This document shows, in pieces, positions 44,606-54,594 of a DNA stretch of 64,000 nucleotides (the stretch's first letter is position 1; each line of letters begins with the position of its first letter). This stretch comes from Heliopora coerulea (lineage: Eukaryota; Cnidaria; Anthozoa; Scleralcyonacea; Helioporidae), in assembly GCA_030142905.1 (NCBI GenBank), contig JASJOG010000008.1, forward strand, positions 2,046,001-2,110,000, read 5' to 3'. Made by a program: the position numbers and the translations under genes. Under the pieces are notes generated by a model that was given only the letters and a program-made list of their open reading frames with translations, did no database searches and had not been told where the DNA came from.

Positions 44606-45574
44606 ATGGAGGAAACAAACAATAAGTTTAACTCTTCACTTTTTATGGAAGAAGTTCAACTGTACGAGTGTCTTTATAATAAGCATTGCAGAGACTACAA
44701 GAATAAATTCATCCGCCTTAACTGTTGGAAAAAAATTGCTGAAAAGTTTAATATCGACGCAGCTGAAGCCGAGAAAAAATATAAGAACATTCGCACCGCC
44801 TATGGTCGGTACCTTCGCAAAAAGAAGTCAATTCCATCTGGTTCTGGAAGAGATGTTGCGCCTATTCCTTCTGAATTTGCCAATTTAGATTGGCTGGTAA
44901 CCCACATCAACCAGAGGGCAAACACCATGACGAACATTTCCTTATTTAAAGAAGACAGCGGAGAAGAAAACACAGGAGGCTTGGACATACCCAATGATCC
45001 TGAATTTCATGACGATGTTGAAAATGAAGAGGACATCGACGATTCGGCAAGTGTGATGAGTGATTCGACCGCAACAGAAAGTGGGTCTATGAAGGAAAAA
45101 TCAAGGTTAGAAAAAGTCAAAGTAAAATCAAAACGACCTTGGGCTAGAAAGAATTCATCAAAACAACAGGAAGATGTTGTTGCCCTTTTAAAGACAGCGA
45201 CTTCTCTGGCAGGAGTTGCAGAGAGGGTATTACAAACTCCTGACTCGAATAAAAAGATAAAATATGAAGAGGAAGAAGATGAAGACAACTTATATTGTCG
45301 AAGTCTTGCACAAAGAATTAGAAGACTCCCACTGCAAACCAAGGGTTATTTGAAACTCCAGATTGAACTGTTGTTATATCAAGCAGAGTTTTCTGGTACC
45401 AGTAAGCACATTGCACCTAGTTTGGCTATGAACTATCAAATATCCAGGGATCAGTATGCTTCCCCAGTACATACAACTGCAACATCAGTAGCTGGAGCAT
45501 CTGTATATGCAATGCCAAGTAGTGATGGGCAAGCACATTGCACTCAAGACTTTACCCATCTTCAACCAATATAA
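44606..45574 (+). CDS. MADF-BESS DNA-binding protein of Harbinger 1
   Basis: About 322 residues from Met at 44606 (MEETNNKF). An upstream in-frame ATG at 44405 is inside the subterminal repeats and would translate them, so the internal start is preferred. Residues about 15-105 are a MADF (Myb/SANT-like) domain with YECLYNKHCRDYKNKF and NCWKKIAEKFNID. A disordered acidic/Ser-rich middle follows. Residues about 228-262 match the BESS pattern (YCRSLAQRIRRLP...LKLQIELLLYQAEF), a protein-interaction motif. In Harbinger elements such Myb/SANT-like partners help the transposase bind DNA and enter the nucleus. No stops; AATAAA at 45806. Convergent with the transposase. Confidence 0.8.
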   Translation: MEETNNKFNSSLFMEEVQLYECLYNKHCRDYKNKFIRLNCWKKIAEKFNIDAAEAEKKYKNIRTAYGRYLRKKKSIPSGSGRDVAPIPSEFANLDWLVTHINQRANTMTNISLFKEDSGEENTGGLDIPNDPEFHDDVENEEDIDDSASVMSDSTATESGSMKEKSRLEKVKVKSKRPWARKNSSKQQEDVVALLKTATSLAGVAERVLQTPDSNKKIKYEEEEDEDNLYCRSLAQRIRRLPLQTKGYLKLQIELLLYQAEFSGTSKHIAPSLAMNYQISRDQYASPVHTTATSVAGASVYAMPSSDGQAHCTQDFTHLQPI

Positions 45575-46147
45575 AATTGAGAAGTACAGGACTTTATTAA
45601 ACTGTTACTCAGTTGTTATAAGTAATTCAGTTACTGTTTAGTTATGTTACATGATACTGTTACTATCATAATTATGTATCAATTATTTAGAGGCCAATTT
45701 GTAATAATTACTGTTGTATTTGAATCTTATTTCTGCTTTTATTTTAATAGAAATTATTTGCTACAAAATGCATGTATTGAAGTTCTTCATATTTCAAAAA
45801 ATCTGAATAAACATTTAACAATAATTTTGTCATAATACACATGTTAATAGCCAGTCTTTGGGGTACAACCCCAGGTCTAGGCCAAAACATACATGTATCA
45901 ATACATGTCCCACTCATAGGAAAGCCTATGTACTATTGATTACATGTACCATATAGTTACATGAAGTGTAAAGGTTAACCTATGCCCCTGACCTGAACAC
46001 CATAACCCTGTGGATCTATACACCTAGGGAAGTTTACTGGTATTTATAATACATGGAATAAAGGTCTCAAATTCATTAAAATAACAATTATTGATGCTTG
46101 TTCAACAGATAAGAAGCAGCTAGCAAGTCCCATTGATTTATGACATA
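45575..46147. other. 3' region between convergent Harbinger 1 genes
   Basis: Contains AATAAA at 45806-45811 for the MADF-BESS gene and presumably the transposase 3' UTR. No other feature. Confidence 0.5.
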
Positions 46148-46255
46148 CTATCTACTGGTAATAAACCCACAATTTTGCACGTGTTGTAGTTGCCAAGGTA
46201 TTTCACCGACTGGACTGTTAAAATATTCTTTGAAGTCAGACCTTGCATTAGCTGA
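46148..46255 (-). pseudogene. Detached C-terminus of Harbinger 1 transposase
   Basis: On the minus strand this reads, in phase with the exon ending at 52416, ARSDFKEYFNSPVGEIPWQL and on to a TAG at 46148-46150. YF...VPWQ-like C-termini are typical of Harbinger transposases. The 35 or so codons were cut off from the rest by the BEL insertion. Confidence 0.75.
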
Positions 46256-46441
46256 TGTTATAAACAGCTATATTTCGTCGGGTTATTCACAAAATTCGTA
46301 GCTATTTACAGGGTTTCGACTTTCGAACAACGAGTCTCATAACAGTAACATGAAAAAATTGACACCCAAAAAAGGGTGCAGCTTTTCCTGTCAATTCGCC
46401 AAAATTCAAAATAATGTTAATTATTTACAATATTTACAACA
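46256..46441 (-). repeat. 3' LTR of the BEL element
   Basis: 186 bp, TGTTGTAAATA...TTATAACA on the minus strand. Compared with 52230-52415 it has A for G at 46380 and T for G at 46385. Confidence 0.95.
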
Positions 46442-46458
46442 CTGCCCGGGGTTGATCA

Positions 46459-49400
46459 TTATACATGATCAACTAACAAATCAATACATGCTCGACTGTC
46501 TCCTAATGTTTTCTCCCATAACTGCAGCCTTCCGCCGTGGTCGTATAATCTTTCCCGGAGATTCACCGTCCTGAACGTTCTCCATTGGGCATTCGTAACC
46601 TCATCTGTAGAATTTTCCAGTACATCAGACGAGTGGACTTCAAGTGGTACTAAATGTTGAATAACTCTTCTTATGATGATTGGTTTCCGTTCACCCTTTT
46701 CACCAACTCTTACCTCTGCAGCACGAACCTGTCCATCCTTTCCTGCCAATAACTCTTTAACTCTACCCAATTTCCAGAAAATTCTCTTCGTCGTATCAGA
46801 TTTTACAATAACTATGTCTCCTACTGATATGCTCTCTTTGTTTGACCTCTTTCCTGCAGACCTTGCATTTTCCCGCAAACTGACGAGATATTCTCTTTGC
46901 CACTGACTGGTGAATTGTTGAAGTAGCTTTCTTTGATGCTTGGCTCTTTTCGTAAGAGCATCGTTGGTACTTGTGATCTCAAAGTGTTCGCTGCTAGGCA
47001 TTGAAGTTATTGTTCTGCCATGAACAAGATGTGAAGGTGTGAGCGGATACGACACGGACTCTTCGTCATCATACACGTATGTGATTGGCCGAGCGTTCAG
47101 AATTCCTTCTATCTCGACGATGACAGTGTTTAGCTCTTGAAAGGTCAGCGTAGATCGACCAATGGATTTCTTAAGGCATCGCTTGATTCCCCTAATTAAC
47201 CTCTCCCAGAAACCGCCCCACCAAGGGGCTTTTTCCACGATGAAAGACCAAGTGATGCGATTATTGGCCAAATGGCACAAAACTTCTTCGGAACGGGCAA
47301 CTGTTTGTACTTCTTTAGATGCAGATCGAAATGTCTTAGCATTGTCCGATATGAGCGTACATGGAAGTCCTCTTCGACTAGTAAATCTGCGAAACGCCAT
47401 CAAAAACGATTGGACACTTAATCCCTTTGTAAGTTCCAAGTGCACTGCCCGGGTTGACGCACATGTAAACAAACATACATATGCCTTGGCACCTTCTTGG
47501 TCGCGTGTTTCTTTGCTAGATCGAACATACAAAGGGCCAGCAAAATCTAATCCGGTGTAAGTGAATGGTGGTTCGGTAGGCACTCTTTCGCTGGGCAAAC
47601 CAGGTGTTTGTGGAGGGTTGTAAGATGGTCCTTCGTGCTTTCGACAAACAACGCACTTTCTCAGATTCCGTTTTACTGCTTCTCGCCCTCTCAACACCCA
47701 GAATCGTTCGCGTAGTGTCACCAATGTTTCTCGAATTCCTGAATGTTTAATCTTCACGTGTATATCTCTAATAACAAGGTCGGAGAAGTGGTGTTTTGAC
47801 GGCAGTAAAATCGGTTTTTTGCTAGATTCTGGAATTGTTGCGTTGTTGATCCTACCTTGACATCTCAGTATGTGTTGATCGTCGATGACTAAGCCAAACT
47901 GGACCACGTAAATTGGTGGACTGGAATTGGGATTGTTGTTAAGATACTCCAATTCTCTTTCAAACGATGACGATTGAACTGTTCTTATCCACAGGGATTC
48001 TCCTTGATTGATCTCCGATGCCGTCAACGCTACTGTTGGAGGTGAATGCGACTGATTTTCCGAACGTTTTGCTTTCTTGAGATTTCGAATCAATCGCAGT
48101 ACGTAGGCTGTAATCCGTAGTAAGCGTGCCAGACTGCTAAAGAAACTGCATTGGATAATCTTATCGAGGTTAACCACTGGTGCTCTCTGTTGAAGACTCG
48201 AAAAGGAATAAGTAATAGCTGGAGGATTCTTTACGATTTCTTCCATCGCAGACTTAGGGATGTCTTTGGTTACCGGATTCACAGGCCAATCTTCTTCAGT
48301 TTGAGTGAGGAATTCAGGACCATTGCACCATACTTTAGATTCCGCAAGTTCCTTTCCGCTCGTGCCACGACTAGGCAAATCCGCTGGATTTTGCGAACCT
48401 GGACAAAACCTCCATTGATCTTTGTTCGATAATTGACGTATTTCTTGGACTCGATGTTCGACGTATTGCCTCCAAGGTTTGTTGTTTCTGATCCAGTATA
48501 AGGTAGTGATGGAATCAACCCAGTATACTGTTTGAAGATCTTGAGGCAGAGATAATGATTTTCGGATGGATGCTACAAGTCGCGCGAGGATAAGAGCCCC
48601 CAGAAGTTCTAGGCGTGGAATACTTTGCTTCTTTGTGGGTGCGACTTTGGTTTTCGATGCTACTAGGTTAACTTCTACATGACCATTATCGTAGGTAGAC
48701 CTCATATAAACAGCGGCGGCAAAGGCTTGTTGGGACGCATCGCTAAACCCATGGAGTTGAATGTTGTTAGGTCTTGACGCTCTCGCACTGAAATAACATC
48801 TGGGTAATCTGACATCTGCTAAATGCTGTAAATCAGTCACAAAGGAGTTGTACTTTAAAAGAGCCTTTCCTTGTAATTCTTCGTCCCAGTCAATTCTTTC
48901 ACAACAAATAACTTGAAACAAGACCTTCAGCTGAATAGTGAACGGACTAAGGAATCCTAACGGATCGAATAGTTTGGCTGTTAGTTTAAGTAATGATCGC
49001 TTCGTGGCAGGCAACAACCTTGCATAAGTAATTAACTCGCTGAAATTGAAAAACAGTTCATCTAAATCAGTGTTCCAATTGACTCCCAACACCTTGATCG
49101 AATTATCTTTGGATGGACTGTTGGAACTAATCGTAGATTTGGTGTAGGATTCATCATCTATAGCAATCTTTCTCTCGGGTGGAGTCGATGATTCTTCATT
49201 GCGCTCTGACTGTTTGATTTTCATCATAAGGGAGGCAGAATTCGAGTGCCATTTTCGTAGGTTAAATCCACCATTCTTCATCACTTCTTTAGACGCTCGG
49301 TATATATCGTAAGCTTGATCATCGCTGCTTGCTCCGGAGAGGAAGTCGTCCACGTACAGGGACTTCCTTAGCAATTCAACAACTTTTGAATACTGATCTT

Positions 49401-50370
49401 GGTGCAAATTCAAGTGATGGTGGATGGCTGCTCCAAGGATGGCTGGTGATGGGCGCAGACCAAATACCAGGCGGCGAAATCTTAAGTGAATGATCTTTGA
49501 GTTCAACTTGTCTGGCTCTTGCAACCAAAGAAAACGAAGCATATCGCGGTCGTTTGGGTCTATCCCCGCCATGAGGAACGCCTTCTCGATATCAGCAGAC
49601 AAAGCGACTGAATTCCATCGAAACCTTACTAGAACATCGAACAAATGCGGTATAAAGTTTGGCCCTGTTTCCAACAGGTCATTCAGCGATCGAGCCTCAC
49701 CGTCCGACTTTGCTGATCCGTCATAGACCACGCGAAGTTTTGTGGTGTCTTTATCCTTTCGAATAACCGCGTGATGAGGTAAGTAATGGACTGGTTTCGC
49801 TGTGACCATTGTTCGGTCTTCAATACTTCCTATCTCTTCTGGAGGAACTTCCTCGACCACTTCCTTCTCCAGTTGCTCTTGGATAGTGTTGTTATACTCT
49901 TTGAGCAGCTCAGGTTGTTTCTTCAACCTGTATTGCAGGGATTTCAGCCGATTATAGCAATGATTGTAATCTGTGGTGATGTTTATCTGGTCTTCCTTCC
50001 AAGGTAGAGTTACCTCGTAGCGATTGTCCTTGTATCTGATATTCTTCAAAAATTGCTCGGGAAGTTGATCGTTGTGGGGATCTTCTCGCTCTCGAATTCC
50101 AATTGATTCTGTTTCCCAGAATCTTTTGAGGGTCGATTTCAATTCGTCGTTCTGCGTGAGGCGATGGCATTTCTCGATGTCTCCTGATATGATGAGGTTT
50201 GACACATACGTATCAACTGCAGTCGTCGTGACGTCATCTAGTGGGCCAGATAGAAGCCATCCCAGCTTACTATTGACAGCCGTTGGTCCAGAATCTCCTC
50301 GAAGGGTCTCCCCCGTAACAACGTCCCAATAACAATCTGATCCTATCAGTACGTCAATGGAATCACAATC
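46459..50370 (-). CDS. BEL Pol: RT, RNase H, integrase
   Basis: Open for about 1,300 codons from just after the stop at 50371-50373; the first Met in frame is at 50205. The start has the end of the protease-linked region (DVLIGSDCYWDVVTGE), then RT with ALSADIEKAF and the active site YVDD (49346-49357), a Pao-type RNase H region (LHGFSDASQQAF, VYWVDS), an H2C2 finger (HSGIRETL...CVVCRKH), the integrase core (TGLDFAGP, LISDNAKTF, GGFWERLIRG give D, D and E) and a DUF5641-like C-terminus (GDIVIVKSD...WKLGRVKEL). Catalytic residues all present. Enzymes copy the RNA and integrate the cDNA. Same frame as Gag upstream, separated by a single TAA. Confidence 0.95.
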   Translation of the reverse strand, partial: DCDSIDVLIGSDCYWDVVTGETLRGDSGPTAVNSKLGWLLSGPLDDVTTTAVDTYVSNLIISGDIEKCHRLTQNDELKSTLKRFWETESIGIREREDPHNDQLPEQFLKNIRYKDNRYEVTLPWKEDQINITTDYNHCYNRLKSLQYRLKKQPELLKEYNNTIQEQLEKEVVEEVPPEEIGSIEDRTMVTAKPVHYLPHHAVIRKDKDTTKLRVVYDGSAKSDGEARSLNDLLETGPNFIPHLFDVLVRFRWNSVALSADIEKAFLMAGIDPNDRDMLRFLWLQEPDKLNSKIIHLRFRRLVFGLRPSPAILGAAIHHHLNLHQDQYSKVVELLRKSLYVDDFLSGASSDDQAYDIYRASKEVMKNGGFNLRKWHSNSASLMMKIKQSERNEESSTPPERKIAIDDESYTKSTISSNSPSKDNSIKVLGVNWNTDLDELFFNFSELITYARLLPATKRSLLKLTAKLFDPLGFLSPFTIQLKVLFQVICCERIDWDEELQGKALLKYNSFVTDLQHLADVRLPRCYFSARASRPNNIQLHGFSDASQQAFAAAVYMRSTYDNGHVEVNLVASKTKVAPTKKQSIPRLELLGALILARLVASIRKSLSLPQDLQTVYWVDSITTLYWIRNNKPWRQYVEHRVQEIRQLSNKDQWRFCPGSQNPADLPSRGTSGKELAESKVWCNGPEFLTQTEEDWPVNPVTKDIPKSAMEEIVKNPPAITYSFSSLQQRAPVVNLDKIIQCSFFSSLARLLRITAYVLRLIRNLKKAKRSENQSHSPPTVALTASEINQGESLWIRTVQSSSFERELEYLNNNPNSSPPIYVVQFGLVIDDQHILRCQGRINNATIPESSKKPILLPSKHHFSDLVIRDIHVKIKHSGIRETLVTLRERFWVLRGREAVKRNLRKCVVCRKHEGPSYNPPQTPGLPSERVPTEPPFTYTGLDFAGPLYVRSSKETRDQEGAKAYVCLFTCASTRAVHLELTKGLSVQSFLMAFRRFTSRRGLPCTLISDNAKTFRSASKEVQTVARSEEVLCHLANNRITWSFIVEKAPWWGGFWERLIRGIKRCLKKSIGRSTLTFQELNTVIVEIEGILNARPITYVYDDEESVSYPLTPSHLVHGRTITSMPSSEHFEITSTNDALTKRAKHQRKLLQQFTSQWQREYLVSLRENARSAGKRSNKESISVGDIVIVKSDTTKRIFWKLGRVKELLAGKDGQVRAAEVRVGEKGERKPIIIRRVIQHLVPLEVHSSDVLENSTDEVTNAQWRTFRTVNLRERLYDHGGRLQLWEKTLGDSRACIDLLVDHV

Positions 50371-52182
50371 TTAATCTTCATATTCATCGGCCAGAATCAG
50401 TCCTTCGAGGTGAGGGTACTTGTTAACGTCGACTTTGAGTGGCATTGATGAACATATTACTGGAAAACTTAACGCTGATATTTCTAATCTCTCACCGTCC
50501 TTCTTCCGTAAGGTAAATTTCACAACATCACAGGTTTCTCTTTTAACATGATCGTCACCAAACGTATTCAAACGAAGATTTTCCCTTTTCACAGGCTTGA
50601 GCTTCAGTCGTGATTTTAGACTGTTCGTGACGTACGACCGTTGACTGCCGTTATCAAATAATACACGAACACTCGCCGAATTGGAGTTGTCCTCATTCGT
50701 AGCCACACATCGAGCTGTTTGAAGTAAAACAGTTTTACCTTTAGTGCGCGCTGTACTTGCTGCGGTTGTAGAGGTAGTTTCTTGTACCGTATGATCGGTT
50801 TGAGTTCCCTGTGGTGGAGGTTGTTTTTCCTGATCAGACTTTGGCCGCTCAAACTTCGCGCCTTTTGAGCAAATTGATTGGTGATGACGTTGGCCGCAAT
50901 TTCGACATCCCTTTGTATTTGAACACTCGTGAGACAAATGCCCTATTCGTAAGCAAATAAAACACCTTCTATCTCGTCGCAAAATTTCCTTTCTCTCCAA
51001 TGCGCCTTTTACCCTTTCACATGAAGCAGAATAATGATTTTCGTTGCAATAAGCACATCGAATTCTCTGTTCTTGTTGTTTTGCTAGAAGTGCGTTTGCT
51101 GTCGATTGTGAACCCTTTGGCGGAGGCGGAGGTGGTTTCACTTCGTTTACCTTTACACAATCACAAGCTTCTCTCGCTTCGACTTCTTTCCGGATAGCTT
51201 CTAAAAGTTCGTCGATCTTCCATACTTCACTCGTTGATTTGCGCGCCACTTGTAATCTGATACTGGCCGGGAGTTTTGACATAATAATCGGAATTAGCAA
51301 ACTACCATATTGCTCGGCCGCGACGCCAAGTGAATCTAAACCTCGAACATGAACTCGAATCTTATCGTAGACAAATCGAGTGGACGACGATTTCTCGTTT
51401 TGGTACGCTTGAATCTTCAAAAGTTCGTCCATATGCGCCGATATTATCTGTTGCGTTCGGCCAAATCGTTCCTCGAGGATTTGAATGGCGGCAATATAAT
51501 TGGCTTCAGACAATGTCAATCCCTGAATAGCACGAGCGGCTGGGCCTTCGAGTAATGAAAACAAATAGTTGAATTTGTCGATCTTTGAAATACTATTGTT
51601 GTCGTGAACGGCAGCTTTGAACGATTCCCAGAATGGTGTCCAATCGGTGACACTACCCTTAAACTTCGGTAAGGTTATTTTGGGAAGTTTCGCTTTAACT
51701 TGAGTCGCTTGAATATGCTGTGTTTGTTGTTGCGTATTTGAAGTGTGAAGCTCGATTTCCGTTTGATTTCCAGTGTGTGTTTCGGTAACTTCTGTTTTTT
51801 CTACTGGCGCTGTTACATCTCCCGCAGCGGTCGACGTTTGGCTGGAAATTTCACCGTTGGTTTTGTTTTGAGCGCGAACTATTTTGTCTTGACATTCGAT
51901 AATTCTCAGTTCAATTTCACCAGATTCATCGATTTCACGTTCCACATCGTCCACTGGACACAACTCAAGTATTTGATCATCCAAATCCTTTAGAACTGTT
52001 AATTTACCTTGGAGTAGCGTAGCAATAGTTTTAAGTCGTGATTGAACTTCGATATTCGTGTAATCGCTGATCAGTTCTAAAGCCTCCTTCGTTAATTTCG
52101 TTGTCACGCTTCGATGTCCCCGTCTCGTCGCTCTCAATCGTTCGAATTTCTCCTTCGCGTTCTTTTCCATGTCGTTTATCAC
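50371..52182 (-). CDS. BEL Gag and protease
   Basis: 603 residues from Met at 52182. N-terminal helical region, a Gag core (LPKITLPKFKGSVTDWTPFW, typical of the DUF1759 family), three zinc knuckles (CAYCNENHYSASC, CFICLRIGHLSHEC, CRNCGQRHHQSIC) and an aspartic protease of the DUF1758 type (VLFDNGSQRSYV). It ends in an in-frame TAA at 50371-50373; the same frame continues into Pol. So either the stop is read through or the copy has acquired one nonsense mutation. Confidence 0.95.
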   Translation of the reverse strand: MINDMEKNAKEKFERLRATRRGHRSVTTKLTKEALELISDYTNIEVQSRLKTIATLLQGKLTVLKDLDDQILELCPVDDVEREIDESGEIELRIIECQDKIVRAQNKTNGEISSQTSTAAGDVTAPVEKTEVTETHTGNQTEIELHTSNTQQQTQHIQATQVKAKLPKITLPKFKGSVTDWTPFWESFKAAVHDNNSISKIDKFNYLFSLLEGPAARAIQGLTLSEANYIAAIQILEERFGRTQQIISAHMDELLKIQAYQNEKSSSTRFVYDKIRVHVRGLDSLGVAAEQYGSLLIPIIMSKLPASIRLQVARKSTSEVWKIDELLEAIRKEVEAREACDCVKVNEVKPPPPPPKGSQSTANALLAKQQEQRIRCAYCNENHYSASCERVKGALERKEILRRDRRCFICLRIGHLSHECSNTKGCRNCGQRHHQSICSKGAKFERPKSDQEKQPPPQGTQTDHTVQETTSTTAASTARTKGKTVLLQTARCVATNEDNSNSASVRVLFDNGSQRSYVTNSLKSRLKLKPVKRENLRLNTFGDDHVKRETCDVVKFTLRKKDGERLEISALSFPVICSSMPLKVDVNKYPHLEGLILADEYED

Positions 52183-52211
52183 ACAATCGAATTACATTTG
52201 TCGCACCGCTC

Positions 52212-52229
52212 GCCCCACGTTGGGCGCCA
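52212..52229 (-). other. BEL primer-binding site
   Basis: TGGCGCCCAACGTGGGGC on the minus strand directly follows the 5' LTR ending ...TTATAACA. TGGCGCC is the usual start of a tRNA 3'-end-complementary primer site; the tRNA was not determined. Confidence 0.85.
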
Positions 52230-52415
52230 TGTTATAAACAGCTATATTTCGTCGGGTTATTCACAAAATTCGTAGCTATTTACAGGGTTTCGACTTTCGA
52301 ACAACGAGTCTCATAACAGTAACATGAAAAAATTGACACCCAAAAAAGGGTGCGGCTTGTCCTGTCAATTCGCCAAAATTCAAAATAATGTTAATTATTT
52401 ACAATATTTACAACA
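52230..52415 (-). repeat. 5' LTR of the BEL element
   Basis: 186 bp, same termini as 46256-46441. It supplies the new stop codon (52391-52393) that now ends the upstream Harbinger transposase frame. Confidence 0.95.
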
Positions 52416-54099
52416 GCTGATTCAAATGTATATCTATTACCACCAATACGTCTTAGATTTCGGAATCCCCCTTCATCCATTTCCACTTCATTCCTCCAGT
52501 CACCAGGCACAATCTCCCCACTATCATCTTTTGTGCCAACAAACCCTGCAGGGATGTATTTAGCATTTTCTGTTAAACGGAGGTAGTTGTGCAGGCAAAC
52601 AGTTGCTTGTGCTACTTTGTTAACCAGGTCAACATTACCCCTTATAGGTTTTCTGAAGATTCTCCATTTGGCTGCCAAAATACCAAAAGCATTTTCAATG
52701 GTACGTCTAGCTCTTGACAGCCTATAGTTGAAAACCCTTTCAGATTCTGAAAGATTTTTGCCAGGATATGGCTTCATAAGCCAAGGTTTAAGTGGGAAAA
52801 TATCATCTCCAATTAGGACATAAGGAAGATTCTTATCTCCATGGGTGGAAGGTTTTGGAAGATGTAATTCTGTTGGGTGTTCCTCAAAAAGTTTTCCAAA
52901 CTGAGATTTTGAAAGCACACTGGCATCATTTGTGCTGCCAAAATGTCCAATATCTAGGATTGTGAAGCAGTAATTTGCATCGCATACTGCCAACAGAACA
53001 ATACTGTGGAAACCTTTGTAATTAAAATAGACTGAACCTGCATCTTTTGGACAATCCATCATAATGTGCTTCCCATCTATTGCACCAATGCAATTTGGGA
53101 AGTTCCACTCTTCCTCAAACTTTTGGGCAACCAGCAGCCAATCACTAGTAGTCGCAGGTGTTTTAAGGTATTTCTCCTTGAGGGCAATCCAAATTGCCTC
53201 ACATGTTTCTCTTATAATTTTTGACACAGTCGATCTACCCATTCGGAAAGTGAAAGAATGAGATTGCTGAGAATCACCGGAAGCTAGATATCTTAAAGTG
53301 ACCATTAACCGCTCGGCTTCAGAAATTGTACTTCTTGACCGGCATGGTCTTTTGGCTATCAGTGGACCAACAAGACTGAGCAAATGCTCAAATCTTTCTG
53401 GTGTCATCCTTGTAAATCTATAGTAATAGTCATAGTGTTTGTTATAAATAATAATTATTATGACAACTATAATGATAATGATACTCATTATAATAATATT
53501 AACCAATAAATTAGTTGGATTCAAAATAAATAAATAAATATATTATATTATTTATATGATATAAATATAAATATTTCATTCCAAGAAATAGAAATAAATT
53601 AGCAAAAATAAAATCCAATCACCATAAAAATATTATCAGTGAAGGCAATATACAGTATCTATATATAAAAAATGACATACAAATATACAGTACAATAAAA
53701 ATAACAAGATTTTTATAAGATTATAATACTGTAGCTAATGTTAGTTATTTCGATATACCGCTTAAAAGTTTGAATCGTTTGTCGATATTCTTCGGTTTAA
53801 GTAAATAGTACAAAGATGAAGTCGATGACATAATATATGGATAAACCAAGAGTATTTTTAAAAACGACTTTTGTACAAAAAATTATTCTTTACCTGAAGT
53901 AAAATTCCCTGTCATAAATATGAAGCTCTTTTACGAGGGTATGGTAAATTCCTAACTGCTTTCTTTTATGAAATATACTTCGGATCCAAACTCTATGCTT
54001 TCGTTTGTATCTTCTTTCTTTTCTCCTTCGCAGAAGCACAAGAACGAGCATTTGGGACGTCATAAGAAGGAGATCAACTGCTTGACGTTCGTTCACCAT
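52416..54099 (-). pseudogene. Harbinger 1 transposase, interrupted by BEL
   Basis: Exon 1 (53894-54099, Met at 54099; an in-frame Met at 54135 is an alternative) encodes MVNERQAVDLLLMTSQM and a basic stretch, then LGIYHTLVKELHIYDREFYF. Donor CAG|GTAAAG; intron 53418-53893; acceptor ACTATTACTATAG. Exon 2 (52416-53417) continues in phase with RFTRMTPERFEHLL and the DDE_Tnp_4 nuclease: first Asp in CIGAIDGKHI, second in IGHFGSTND, Glu in ARRTIENAFGILAAKW. At 52416 the frame runs into the BEL LTR; the true C-terminus lies at 46148-46255. Total about 438 residues before disruption, normal for Harbinger. The Ile-rich N-terminus of the raw ORF is intron. Confidence 0.9.
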
Positions 54100-54267
54100 T
54101 TTGAAGCGCGCCAAAGAATTAAAAGTACCGCGCATCTTTATTTCTTTCAGACGACTGGGACGATTATATGGAAACACGAAATCGTTTGGATCGTCCGGAT
54201 CGTTTCAAAAAGTTGGAAACGATTGGGGCGATCGGGACGATCCGGACGATTATATGGAAACCAGCCT

Positions 54268-54594
54268 TTAGTCGCTTGGCAGATGTCCTGACAGCAAGCG
54301 AGTTCCCTTACGTCTTTTGTTCATATAAGAACCAAGACAAAGCGTTGCTGCAAAAACTGAACCGTTGGCAAATGCATATTCCAAGGAGCTAACTGTGAGA
54401 ACTGCTCTTTCAAGTCAGAAATTGTCCAGTTATTGAGGTGGCCCTCAAAAGCGAAACCAGCCGCAGGCACCAAGAAAGCCATTTTCTTTGCCGGTCTTAA
54501 ATCATTTACTGGCTTCAATGTTCAAATAATGTAAACAACTTGCGAGAGATCCATGCAAGGGAAAAAAGATTTGCTTCAATACGGACCTAAGTTA
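54268..54594 (+). repeat. Dispersed repeat copy A, segment 5
   Basis: Matches about 56470-56802: CAGCAAGCGAGTTCCC, GACAAAGCGTTGCTGCAA, GAAACCAGCCGCA, CGGTCTTAAATCATTTACTG and TACGGACCTAA at the end. Confidence 0.75.

Larger units (their letters stand above)
46256..52415 (-). mobile_element. BEL/Pao LTR retrotransposon (young)
   Basis: Two 186-bp LTRs with TG...CA ends, a primer site next to the 5' LTR (right side), Gag-Pol coding on the minus strand and flanking 5-bp duplications GCTGA (46251-46255 and 52416-52420). The LTRs differ at only two positions. The domain order protease, RT, RNase H, integrase and the families present (DUF1758/1759-type, Peptidase_A17-type, DUF5641-type) identify BEL/Pao. 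It lies inside the Harbinger 1 transposase gene. Confidence 0.95.
44333..54267. mobile_element. PIF/Harbinger transposon 1 (with BEL inside)
   Basis: Ends AGGCTGGTTTCCATATAATC and the exact inverse, ...GATTATATGGAAACCAGCCT, flanked by TTA on both sides (44330-44332 and 54268-54270), the 3-bp target of PIF/Harbinger. It carries the usual two genes in convergent orientation: a MADF-BESS protein (+) and a spliced transposase (-). Without the 6.2-kb BEL insert the element is about 3.8 kb. Apart from that insertion both genes look intact. Confidence 0.9.

Noticed and set aside
47162..47560. 132-codon ORF on the plus strand inside BEL
   Set aside because: Antisense shadow of the integrase core.
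46256..52415. Endogenous retrovirus, because of the TGGCGCC primer site and LTRs
   Set aside because: Domain order, Pao-type RNase H, DUF1758-type protease and absence of an envelope ORF identify BEL/Pao.
53418..53524. Ile-rich, membrane-like N-terminus of the Harbinger 1 transposase ORF
   Set aside because: It is intron read-through; an acceptor at 53418 and an in-phase exon at 53894-54099 explain the real N-terminus.
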